Positions 1 through 5,870 of a stretch of 10,993 nucleotides of DNA are shown piece by piece. The first letter of the stretch is position 1; every line of letters begins with the position of its first letter. Source of the DNA: Saprospiraceae bacterium (GTDB lineage: Bacteria > Bacteroidota > Bacteroidia > Chitinophagales > Saprospiraceae); contig JADZFI010000100.1 in NCBI GenBank assembly GCA_020850025.1, forward strand, positions 1 to 10,993. Reading direction: 5' to 3'. The position numbers and the translations under genes were made by a program. The notes below the pieces were generated by a model that saw only the letters and a list, made by a program, of their open reading frames with translations, was not told where the DNA came from and did not search any database.

Positions 1-2
1 CC

Positions 3-851
3 ATTTGCGACCGGAACGACGATACCCTTCGTGTATTGACCAAACACGAACGCGGGCGCAAGCTCCGTCAGGAATATGGATTTGTACAAAAAGAGTTCTT
101 CCAGTTCCCCCTGGCCGACGGCACCCTCCTGAACGGCTGGATCATGCGGCCTGCCGTGATGGATTCGTTGAAAAAATACCCTGTTTTGCTGGATATTTAC
201 GGAGGACCGGGCTCTCAAACTGTTCAGAATCAGTACGACGGCTACATGGGCAGTTGGCATCAGATGCTGGTGCAAAAGGGCTATGTGGTGGCCAGTGTGG
301 ACAACCGTGGCACCGGCGCCCGCGGGCGGGATTTCAAAAAATGCACGCAGTTGCAACTGGGGAAATACGAAACCGAAGACCAGATTGCTGCTGCCCGCTA
401 TCTGGGGTCGCAGCCCTGGGCCGACCCCAACCGACTTGGCATCTGGGGCTGGAGTTTTGGCGGCTACCTGAGCACCTCCTGCATCCTCAAAGGGGCAGAT
501 GTGTTTAAAATGGCTATAGCCGTGGCCCCGGTGACCAACTGGAAATGGTACGATACGGCCTACACCGAGCGCTACATGCACACCACAGCCGATAACTCGG
601 CAGGATACGAAGAAAATTCGCCGGTGAACTTCGCCAAAATGCTGCGTGGAGACAACTATCTGATTTGCCACGGCATGACCGACGACAATGTGCACTGGCA
701 ACAGGCGGTGGAAATGATTGACGCCCTGGTAAAGGCCAATAAGCAGTTTGAGACTTACTACTACCCCAACCGCAACCACGGTATTTACGGGGATAATGCC
801 ACCCGGCACCTGTTTTCGAAGCTGACGAGTTTTTTGATGGAAAAGCTTTGA
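3..851 (+). CDS. DPP-IV-like S9 family serine peptidase, C-terminal catalytic domain (5' partial)
   Basis: This is the last 282 residues of a prolyl-oligopeptidase-family (S9B, dipeptidyl-peptidase-IV-like) enzyme; the reading frame is open to the window edge. Family enzymes cut dipeptides from peptides with proline or alanine in the second position, usually in the periplasm, and serve peptide use. The alpha/beta-hydrolase domain is visible: the YGGPGS oxyanion-region motif (codons from about 198), the nucleophile in GWSFGGY (Ser codon 453-455), the acid in HGMTDDNVH (first Asp codon 681-683) and the His in NRNHGIYG (codon 777-779). All three triad residues are present. DNRGTGARG is also typical of the family. 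The N-terminal signal peptide and beta-propeller, roughly 430-460 residues in relatives, lie outside the window. The TTG at 36 is an internal codon, not a start. The gene converges on hemC. The family is certain; exact specificity is inferred. Confidence 0.95.
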   Translation: MCDRNDDTLRVLTKHERGRKLRQEYGFVQKEFFQFPLADGTLLNGWIMRPAVMDSLKKYPVLLDIYGGPGSQTVQNQYDGYMGSWHQMLVQKGYVVASVDNRGTGARGRDFKKCTQLQLGKYETEDQIAAARYLGSQPWADPNRLGIWGWSFGGYLSTSCILKGADVFKMAIAVAPVTNWKWYDTAYTERYMHTTADNSAGYEENSPVNFAKMLRGDNYLICHGMTDDNVHWQQAVEMIDALVKANKQFETYYYPNRNHGIYGDNATRHLFSKLTSFLMEKL

Positions 852-870
852 TAAACAAGGCGCGATGAGA

Positions 871-902
871 ACACCAAGGCACAAAGGCGCTAAGGCACGA
901 AG
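871..902. repeat. Four tandem copies of a degenerate 8-mer (RCRCNAAG)
   Basis: Four head-to-tail octamers fill exactly 32 bp: acaccaag, gcacaaag, gcgctaag, gcacgaag. On the minus strand they read CTTCGTGC, CTTAGCGC, CTTTGTGC, CTTGGTGT, consensus CTTNGYGY, and the fourth base differs in every copy. The array begins 20 bp after the peptidase stop and ends 4 bp before the hemC stop codon, between convergent genes. It resembles short CTTTGTGCCTTTG-like strings that I recall as common between genes in environmental bacterial genomes. Their role is unknown to me. It is not a CRISPR (no spacers) and makes no obvious terminator hairpin. Confidence 0.7.
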
Positions 903-906
903 TTTT

Positions 907-1791
907 TTAGCTTCTTTTTAGTTCTTGCACGAGTTTATCCGCCAATCCAAAAGAGGTGCTGGAGGAAATGCGGGCCCGGCGGAGGGTTCCGTCAATTTCG
1001 CAGGCTGCGAAGGCGTGGTAGTTGCCGGCGGCGTCGCGTTCGCAGTAGGCGCCCAGGGGAAGTTGGCAGCCGCCATCCATGAGTTGGAGGACGCGGCGTT
1101 CCACGTTGGTGCAGGAGGAAATTTCCGGATGATGAATTTTCTGCAGAATGAGTCGCGTGGCGGTGTCGTGACGGTTGGTTTGCCAGGCGAGTACGGCCTG
1201 TGCGGGCGCGGGTATGAACTCGCGTGCGGGGAGCTCCAGCACTTTAAATTCCGACATATCCAGTCCCAGGCGACCAACCCCGGCTGCTGCCAGAAATATG
1301 GCGTCGAAATCGCCGCTGCGCAGCTTGTCGAGTCGGGTGGGTACGTTGCCACGGATGTCTTTTAACTGAAGATCGGGCCGGAAAGCCTTGAGTTGTGCCT
1401 TGCGGCGGTTGGCGGAGGTACCTACCACGGCGTTGGGAATGAGTTTCAGCAGGGCCTGATCCGACCAGGCTTCCGGGCGCGCCACCAGCAGGTCGCAGGG
1501 GTTGTCGCGGTAGGACACGGCGGTAATGACCAGGCCTTCCGGCTGGCTGGTGGGCAGGTCTTTCATGGAATGAACGGCCAGATCAATATCTCCCCGAAGC
1601 AGAGCGTCTTCTATTTCCTTGGTGAAAAAGCCTTTTCCTTCGAGCTTGTCGAAGCTCAGGTGTTGTACCACATCACCCTGGGTTTTGATGATCACCAGTT
1701 CACTTTCCACCCCTATTTTGGCCAGTTCTGCCTGGGTGAATTCAGCTTGCCAAAGCGCAAGCTTGCTGCCGCGTGTGCCAATTTTTAACAT
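907..1791 (-). CDS. hemC: Hydroxymethylbilane synthase (porphobilinogen deaminase)
   Basis: This cytoplasmic enzyme joins four porphobilinogen molecules into linear hydroxymethylbilane, the step before uroporphyrinogen III in heme and siroheme synthesis. The protein has 294 residues, close to the usual 300-310. Domain 1 starts with IGTRGSKLALWQAE (Arg7). KTQGDV and GKGFFTKE follow, then VHSMKDLP, whose Asp78 matches catalytic Asp84 of E. coli. GTSANRR (Arg129, Arg130) and RGNVPTRL (Arg147, Arg153) supply the pyrrole-carboxylate contacts. Cys242 in GGCQLPLGAY is the expected attachment site for the dipyrromethane cofactor. The usual GQGA loop reads PAPAQAVLAW here. The ATG at 1789-1791 gives the canonical N-terminus. 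The gene lies 23 bp downstream of an ORF6N gene on the same strand. No hemA or hemD is adjacent in the window. Confidence 0.97.
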   Translation of the reverse strand: MLKIGTRGSKLALWQAEFTQAELAKIGVESELVIIKTQGDVVQHLSFDKLEGKGFFTKEIEDALLRGDIDLAVHSMKDLPTSQPEGLVITAVSYRDNPCDLLVARPEAWSDQALLKLIPNAVVGTSANRRKAQLKAFRPDLQLKDIRGNVPTRLDKLRSGDFDAIFLAAAGVGRLGLDMSEFKVLELPAREFIPAPAQAVLAWQTNRHDTATRLILQKIHHPEISSCTNVERRVLQLMDGGCQLPLGAYCERDAAGNYHAFAACEIDGTLRRARISSSTSFGLADKLVQELKRS

Positions 1792-1795
1792 GGGG

Positions 1796-1803
1796 CAAAG
1801 GTC
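1796..1803 (-). promoter_or_regulatory. Possible -7 element of a short-leader or leaderless hemC promoter
   Basis: The minus strand reads GACCTTTG, which fits the Bacteroidota -7 consensus TAnnTTTG at all but the first base. It lies 4 bp before the hemC ATG, so transcription would begin at or next to the start codon. I find no good TTG -33 box at the expected 19-21 bp, so this is weak. Read-through from the ORF6N promoter is the alternative. Confidence 0.25.
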
Positions 1804-1814
1804 GTAAATCCCGG

Positions 1815-2144
1815 TTAATCTTCGCGGTGGAATCCGATTTGCCGACGATTTTCCCAGGAATTATCCCCCGAAATAATTTGGGCAATGTCATGCTCAGTAA
1901 AGGCAAAAGGAGTTGCTCCGCCAAAATACTTTTTAGATGGTATCACATTTTGTGATACCAATTGATTCTGTTCCTCCTCGGTAAGTTGGAATAAAAAATC
2001 TGGCGGAAACCGATCTGTATTACGACGAACAGCTTGTTTTAATGCTCTGGTTTCAACTTGGTACAACTCAGCCAAGTCATAATCAAGCATTACTCTTTGG
2101 CCGCGCAAAAGATGAATTTTGGATTGAATGATTTGAATTTCCAT
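1815..2144 (-). CDS. ORF6N-domain protein (phage-antirepressor-type), short C-terminus
   Basis: The 109-residue product is almost entirely an ORF6N domain, a DNA-binding-associated module found in phage and plasmid antirepressor-like proteins and in many stand-alone genes of Bacteroidota. Diagnostic segments are IQSKIHLLRGQRVMLDYDLAELY, split here as IQSKIHLLRGQRVML and DYDLAELY, then TRALKQAVRRNTDRFPPDF, FLFQLTEEE and FAFTEHDIAQ. In relatives the last motif leads into an LSSVLxSxxAIxVN-like helix and a C-terminal helical region, usually for 160-200 residues in all. Here the sequence turns into an unrelated tail (SGDNSWENRRQIGFHRED) and stops, so the gene is probably 3'-truncated. ATG 2142-2144 begins MEIQIIQSKI, the usual N-terminus; a longer frame back to 2300 would overlap the dnaE start and adds no family sequence. 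It is divergent from dnaE. Target and function are unknown. Confidence 0.75.
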   Translation of the reverse strand: MEIQIIQSKIHLLRGQRVMLDYDLAELYQVETRALKQAVRRNTDRFPPDFLFQLTEEEQNQLVSQNVIPSKKYFGGATPFAFTEHDIAQIISGDNSWENRRQIGFHRED

Positions 2145-2162
2145 AGGTTTAGTTGGTTTATT

Positions 2163-2192
2163 CAAAGATTGGTAAATTTCCAGAAAAAGCAA
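2163..2192 (-). promoter_or_regulatory. Candidate promoter for the ORF6N gene (and perhaps hemC)
   Basis: On the minus strand, TTG at 2192-2190 is followed after 19 bp by AATCTTTG at 2170-2163, one mismatch from the Bacteroidota -7 consensus TAnnTTTG. It lies 18 bp upstream of the proposed ATG, giving a leader of about 12 nt. Spacing and sequence both fit. No terminator is visible in the 23 bp between this gene and hemC, so both could be served. Confidence 0.4.
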
Positions 2193-2203
2193 GTCGCCAA
2201 AAC

Positions 2204-2235
2204 CTGAATATTCGCTACGAATTGTTTTAAATTTG
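2204..2235 (+). promoter_or_regulatory. Candidate dnaE promoter
   Basis: TAAATTTG at 2228-2235 is a perfect match to the Bacteroidota -7 consensus TAnnTTTG. A weak -33 candidate (CTG at 2204-2206, for TTG) lies 21 bp upstream. The inferred transcript start is near 2241, leaving a leader of about 50 nt before the ATG at 2293. No strong Shine-Dalgarno sequence precedes the ATG, which is usual in this phylum. The region is shared with the divergent ORF6N promoter. Confidence 0.4.
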
Positions 2236-2292
2236 CTCCAACCAAAACAACCATTCCGCAACCTCAAAATATACCCGAAAACGCTCGCCAAC

Positions 2293-5200
2293 ATGCCCAA
2301 TTTCGCACATCTCCACTGTCATACCCAGTTTTCCCTGCTCGACGGCGCTGCCTCCATTCCCGGTTTGTTCAAAAAAGCGGCCGCCGATGGCATGAAAGCC
2401 CTGGCCATTACCGATCACGGTAATATGTTCGGGGTGTTCCAGTTTGTGGCGGAGGCCGCCAAACATGAAGGCGTAAAACCCATCGTAGGTTGCGAATTCT
2501 ACGTGGTAAACGATCGCCACCGCAGAACCTTCACCAAGGAGGATAAAGACAAGCGCTATCACCAGCTTTTCCTGGCCAAAAACCCGGAAGGCTACCGCAA
2601 TCTGGTAAAACTCTGTTCCCTGGGCTATATTGAAGGGTTGTACGGTAAATATCCGCGCATCGACAAGGAGCTGATCCTGCAATACCACGAAGGACTGATT
2701 GCCACCACCTGCTGCATCGGGGCTATGGTGCCACAGGCTATTTTGAGGAAGGGCGAGGACGAAGCCAAAAAGGAGTTTGAATGGTGGCTCGATCTCTTCG
2801 GGGAGGATTATTACATCGAAATTCAGCGCCACCACATGCCGGAGCAGGACCGTGTGAACGAGGTGCTGCTGCGCTGGGCCCAGGAATACAACGTCAAGGT
2901 GATCTGCACCAACGACTCCCACTACGTAGATCAAAAAGATTACAACGCCCACGATATCCTGCTTTGCGTCAACACCGGCGAAAAACAGGCTACACCGGCC
3001 ATTCGCGAGTTTGTGGAGGAAGGAACCGTGATTAAAGGCGGCCGTTTTGCGTTCTGGAACGACCAGTTTTATTTCAAAACGCAGGCAGAAATGGGCGCGC
3101 TGTTCAAAGACGTGCCTTTTGCGCTCGACAACACGATGGAAATTGTGGACAAATGCGAGCACCTGAAATTGAAAAAGGACATCCTGCTGCCCAATTTCGT
3201 GGTGCCGCAGGAATTTCAGACCCAGGACGATTACCTGCGCCACCTCACCTTCGAGGGTGCGCGCAAACGATACAAGGAAATTACCCCGGAAATTGAGGAT
3301 CGCCTCAATTTTGAGTTGCACACCGTAAAAACCATGGGTTTTGCCGGCTACTTCCTCATTGTGGCCGATTTCATCAACCACGGCAAAGACATCGGGGTGT
3401 TCATCGGGCCGGGCCGCGGCTCGGCGGCGGGAAGTGCGGTGGCTTATTGCATCGGGATCACCAATATTGACCCCATCAAGTACCAGCTGCTGTTCGAACG
3501 TTTCCTGAACCCCGACCGTAAATCCATGCCCGATATTGATACCGACTTCGACGACGAGGGGCGGCAGCGGGTGATTGATTATGTGGTGGAAAAATACGGC
3601 AAGCAGCAGGTGGCCCAGATCGTGACCTACGGCACCATGGCCGCCAAAATGTCGATCAAAGACGTGGCCCGGGTACTGGATCTGCCCCTGGATCAGGCCA
3701 ACGCTCTGGCCAAACTGGTGCCCGACAAGCCCGGTATCTCCCTGAAACGCGTGCTGACGGCTCCGCTCACGGGTGATGGTTCGCTGGCGGAAAAGGAAAG
3801 TTTACCCTCAGAAGACATAGAAAACGCCAAAAAACTGCGCGAATATCTGGCGGCAGAGGATACGCCGGAAGGCGCCGTGCTCAAGGAAGCCATGGTGCTG
3901 GAGGGTTCCGTGCGCGGCACCGGCATCCACGCCGCCGGTATCATCATTGCACCCAAAGACCTCACGGAAATCATTCCGGTGGCCACCTCCAAGGAAACGG
4001 AACTGCTCATTACCCAGTACGAAGGCTCCATTATCGAGGATGCCGGGGTGATCAAGATGGACTTTCTGGGTTTGAAAACGCTCACCATCATCCGGGATGC
4101 GTTGAAGCTCATTGAGGAAAACCACGGTGTGAGGATCAGTATAGACGATATTCCGCTCGACGATAAAAAGACCTACGAACTCTACCAGCGCGGCGAAACC
4201 AACGGCACGTTCCAGTTTGAAAGTGCGGGCATGCAGAAATACCTGCGCGACCTCAAGCCCGACAAATTCGACGACCTGATTGCCATGAACGCCCTGTATC
4301 GCCCGGGGCCGCTGGAATACATTCCGGACTTCATTGCCCGCAAACACGGACGGCAGGCGGTGACGTATGATCTTCCGGATATGGAGGAATTTCTGAAAGA
4401 AACTTTCGGAATTTGTGTATACCAGGAGCAGATTATGTTGCTTTCACAAAAATTGGCAGGATTTTCCAAAGGTGACGCCGACGTGCTCCGGAAGGCCATG
4501 GGTAAGAAGCAGAAGGCTGTTCTGGACAAAATGAAGAGCCAGTTCATTGAAGGCGGTACCGCGCGCAATCATCCGGCTGATGTATTGGAAAAAGTGTGGA
4601 CCGACTGGGAGGCCTTTGCCTCCTATGCCTTCAACAAATCGCACTCCACCTGTTATGCTTTTGTAGCGTACCAGACCGCCTACCTGAAGGCCCATTACCC
4701 TTCCGAGTACATGGCGGCGGTGCTGACGCACTCCCAGAGCAACATTGAAAAAATTACCTTCTTCCTGGAGGAATGTAAGCGCATGGGGCTGGCCGTAAAG
4801 AGTCCTGACGTAAACGAATCCGGTATAAACTTTACCGTCAATAAAAAAGGCGATATCCGCTACGGCCTGGGCGCCGTGAAAGGCGTGGGAGAGGCGGCTG
4901 TTGAGACCCTCATTGAAGAGCGACGCAAAAACGGTCCGTTCAAGGATATTTATGATTTCATGCGGCGCATCAGTTTGCGGGTGGTGAACAAGCGCGTGAT
5001 GGAAAGCATGGTGTACGCCGGCGCTTTCGATAGCATGGGCGTACCCAGATCGGTATTCTTTGCGCCGTCTGACAAGTATGAAACCTTTATTGAAAACCTG
5101 CTCAAATACGGCTCCGCGCATCAGGAAGACAAGGTGATGTCGGTCAATTCCTTGTTTGGCGATTTGTCGGACTCCGTGAGTATTCCGGAGCCAAAGTTGC

Positions 5201-5847
5201 CCAAATGCGAGGATTGGGGGCTGATTTTGAAACTTCAGAAAGAGCGGGAGGTAGTGGGCATTTACCTGAGCGGTCACCCGCTGGACGATTTCAGGTATGA
5301 GTGGGAAAACTTTGCCACGCCACTGTCCAATGTGGACAATTTCAAGGGCCGGAAGGTGAATGTGGCCGGTTTTGTGCTCAAGGCCGAGCACCGGATCAGC
5401 CAGAAAGGCACCGGTTGGGGCCGGTTTACCCTGCAGGATTACACAGGAAGTCTGGAGATCACGATGTTTTCCGAGAGCTACGCCAAGTTCCGGAACTTCT
5501 TTGAGGAAGGCACCAGCGTGTATGTGGAGGGCGAGTACAAACAGCGCTACAACTCGGATGAAATGGAATTCAAGGTGCTCAATGTGCGCCTGCTGGAAAC
5601 CGTTGGCGAGGAAAAAACCGAATCGGTGACCCTCAAGATTCCTGTGGAAAAAATCTCGGCCGAACTGATCGAGCAGATTGACAAGATTTGTGCTACGCAC
5701 AAAGGCAAGCATACCCTGCGCATGGAATTGATAGATTTCCAGAACAAGGAGAAGTTGCCGTTTATCTCCCAGGCCCGCAAGGTGACCGTAGGCAATGCGT
5801 TTTTATCCGCGCTGGAGGTATTGGGCGTGGAGTGTGGGGTGAATTAG
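2293..5847 (+). CDS. dnaE: DNA polymerase III subunit alpha (replicative C-family polymerase)
   Basis: The 1184-residue polymerase makes the bulk of chromosomal DNA within the pol III holoenzyme. The order of domains is normal. The N-terminal PHP domain (about 1-280) has HLHCHTQFSLLDG, ALAITDHGNMFG, PIVGCEFYV and CTNDSHY, so its metal-binding residues look intact and it may proofread. The palm follows, with MPDIDTDF carrying Asp416 and Asp418 and KMDFLGLKTLTI carrying Asp590 (E. coli Asp401, Asp403, Asp555). FIGPGRGSAAGS and YRPGPLEYIPDF are further hallmarks. The tandem helix-hairpin-helix lies near 855-890 (YGLGAVKGVGEAA) and the OB fold at about 1018-1100. A putative beta-clamp motif, VNSLF, is at 951-955. 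I chose ATG 2293 because MPNFAHLHCHTQF is the family N-terminus; an upstream TTG at 2233 adds 20 unrelated residues. No intein is seen. The next gene starts 23 bp downstream. Confidence 0.98.
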   Translation: MPNFAHLHCHTQFSLLDGAASIPGLFKKAAADGMKALAITDHGNMFGVFQFVAEAAKHEGVKPIVGCEFYVVNDRHRRTFTKEDKDKRYHQLFLAKNPEGYRNLVKLCSLGYIEGLYGKYPRIDKELILQYHEGLIATTCCIGAMVPQAILRKGEDEAKKEFEWWLDLFGEDYYIEIQRHHMPEQDRVNEVLLRWAQEYNVKVICTNDSHYVDQKDYNAHDILLCVNTGEKQATPAIREFVEEGTVIKGGRFAFWNDQFYFKTQAEMGALFKDVPFALDNTMEIVDKCEHLKLKKDILLPNFVVPQEFQTQDDYLRHLTFEGARKRYKEITPEIEDRLNFELHTVKTMGFAGYFLIVADFINHGKDIGVFIGPGRGSAAGSAVAYCIGITNIDPIKYQLLFERFLNPDRKSMPDIDTDFDDEGRQRVIDYVVEKYGKQQVAQIVTYGTMAAKMSIKDVARVLDLPLDQANALAKLVPDKPGISLKRVLTAPLTGDGSLAEKESLPSEDIENAKKLREYLAAEDTPEGAVLKEAMVLEGSVRGTGIHAAGIIIAPKDLTEIIPVATSKETELLITQYEGSIIEDAGVIKMDFLGLKTLTIIRDALKLIEENHGVRISIDDIPLDDKKTYELYQRGETNGTFQFESAGMQKYLRDLKPDKFDDLIAMNALYRPGPLEYIPDFIARKHGRQAVTYDLPDMEEFLKETFGICVYQEQIMLLSQKLAGFSKGDADVLRKAMGKKQKAVLDKMKSQFIEGGTARNHPADVLEKVWTDWEAFASYAFNKSHSTCYAFVAYQTAYLKAHYPSEYMAAVLTHSQSNIEKITFFLEECKRMGLAVKSPDVNESGINFTVNKKGDIRYGLGAVKGVGEAAVETLIEERRKNGPFKDIYDFMRRISLRVVNKRVMESMVYAGAFDSMGVPRSVFFAPSDKYETFIENLLKYGSAHQEDKVMSVNSLFGDLSDSVSIPEPKLPKCEDWGLILKLQKEREVVGIYLSGHPLDDFRYEWENFATPLSNVDNFKGRKVNVAGFVLKAEHRISQKGTGWGRFTLQDYTGSLEITMFSESYAKFRNFFEEGTSVYVEGEYKQRYNSDEMEFKVLNVRLLETVGEEKTESVTLKIPVEKISAELIEQIDKICATHKGKHTLRMELIDFQNKEKLPFISQARKVTVGNAFLSALEVLGVECGVN

Positions 5848-5870
5848 TGTAACCATCCGGCTCAAATACG

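Noticed and set aside
871..902. CRISPR array or rho-independent terminator at the 8-mer repeat
   Set aside because: The units abut with no spacers and do not form a stem followed by a U-tract. The nearby TTTTTT run (903-908) lacks a GC-rich hairpin before it.
1742..1924. Frameshifted continuation of the ORF6N domain in another minus-strand frame
   Set aside because: The alternative frame near 1742-1924 does not resemble the missing C-terminal ORF6N region, so a single frameshift is not supported.
2233..2292. Extension of dnaE to a TTG at 2233
   Set aside because: The 20 added residues do not belong to the family, they overlap the likely -7 box, and ATG 2293 gives the conserved N-terminus.
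2145..2300. Longer start for the ORF6N gene at 2300
   Set aside because: It would overlap the dnaE start and promoter region and add 52 residues without family similarity; ATG 2144 directly precedes the domain and follows a candidate promoter.
2227..3381. 384-codon minus-strand frame across the start of dnaE
   Set aside because: It is antisense to the strongly conserved PHP domain and has no recognisable domain; it reflects the codon bias of dnaE.
4444..5712. 422-codon minus-strand frame inside dnaE
   Set aside because: It lies wholly antisense to the conserved HhH/OB part of dnaE and has no family features.
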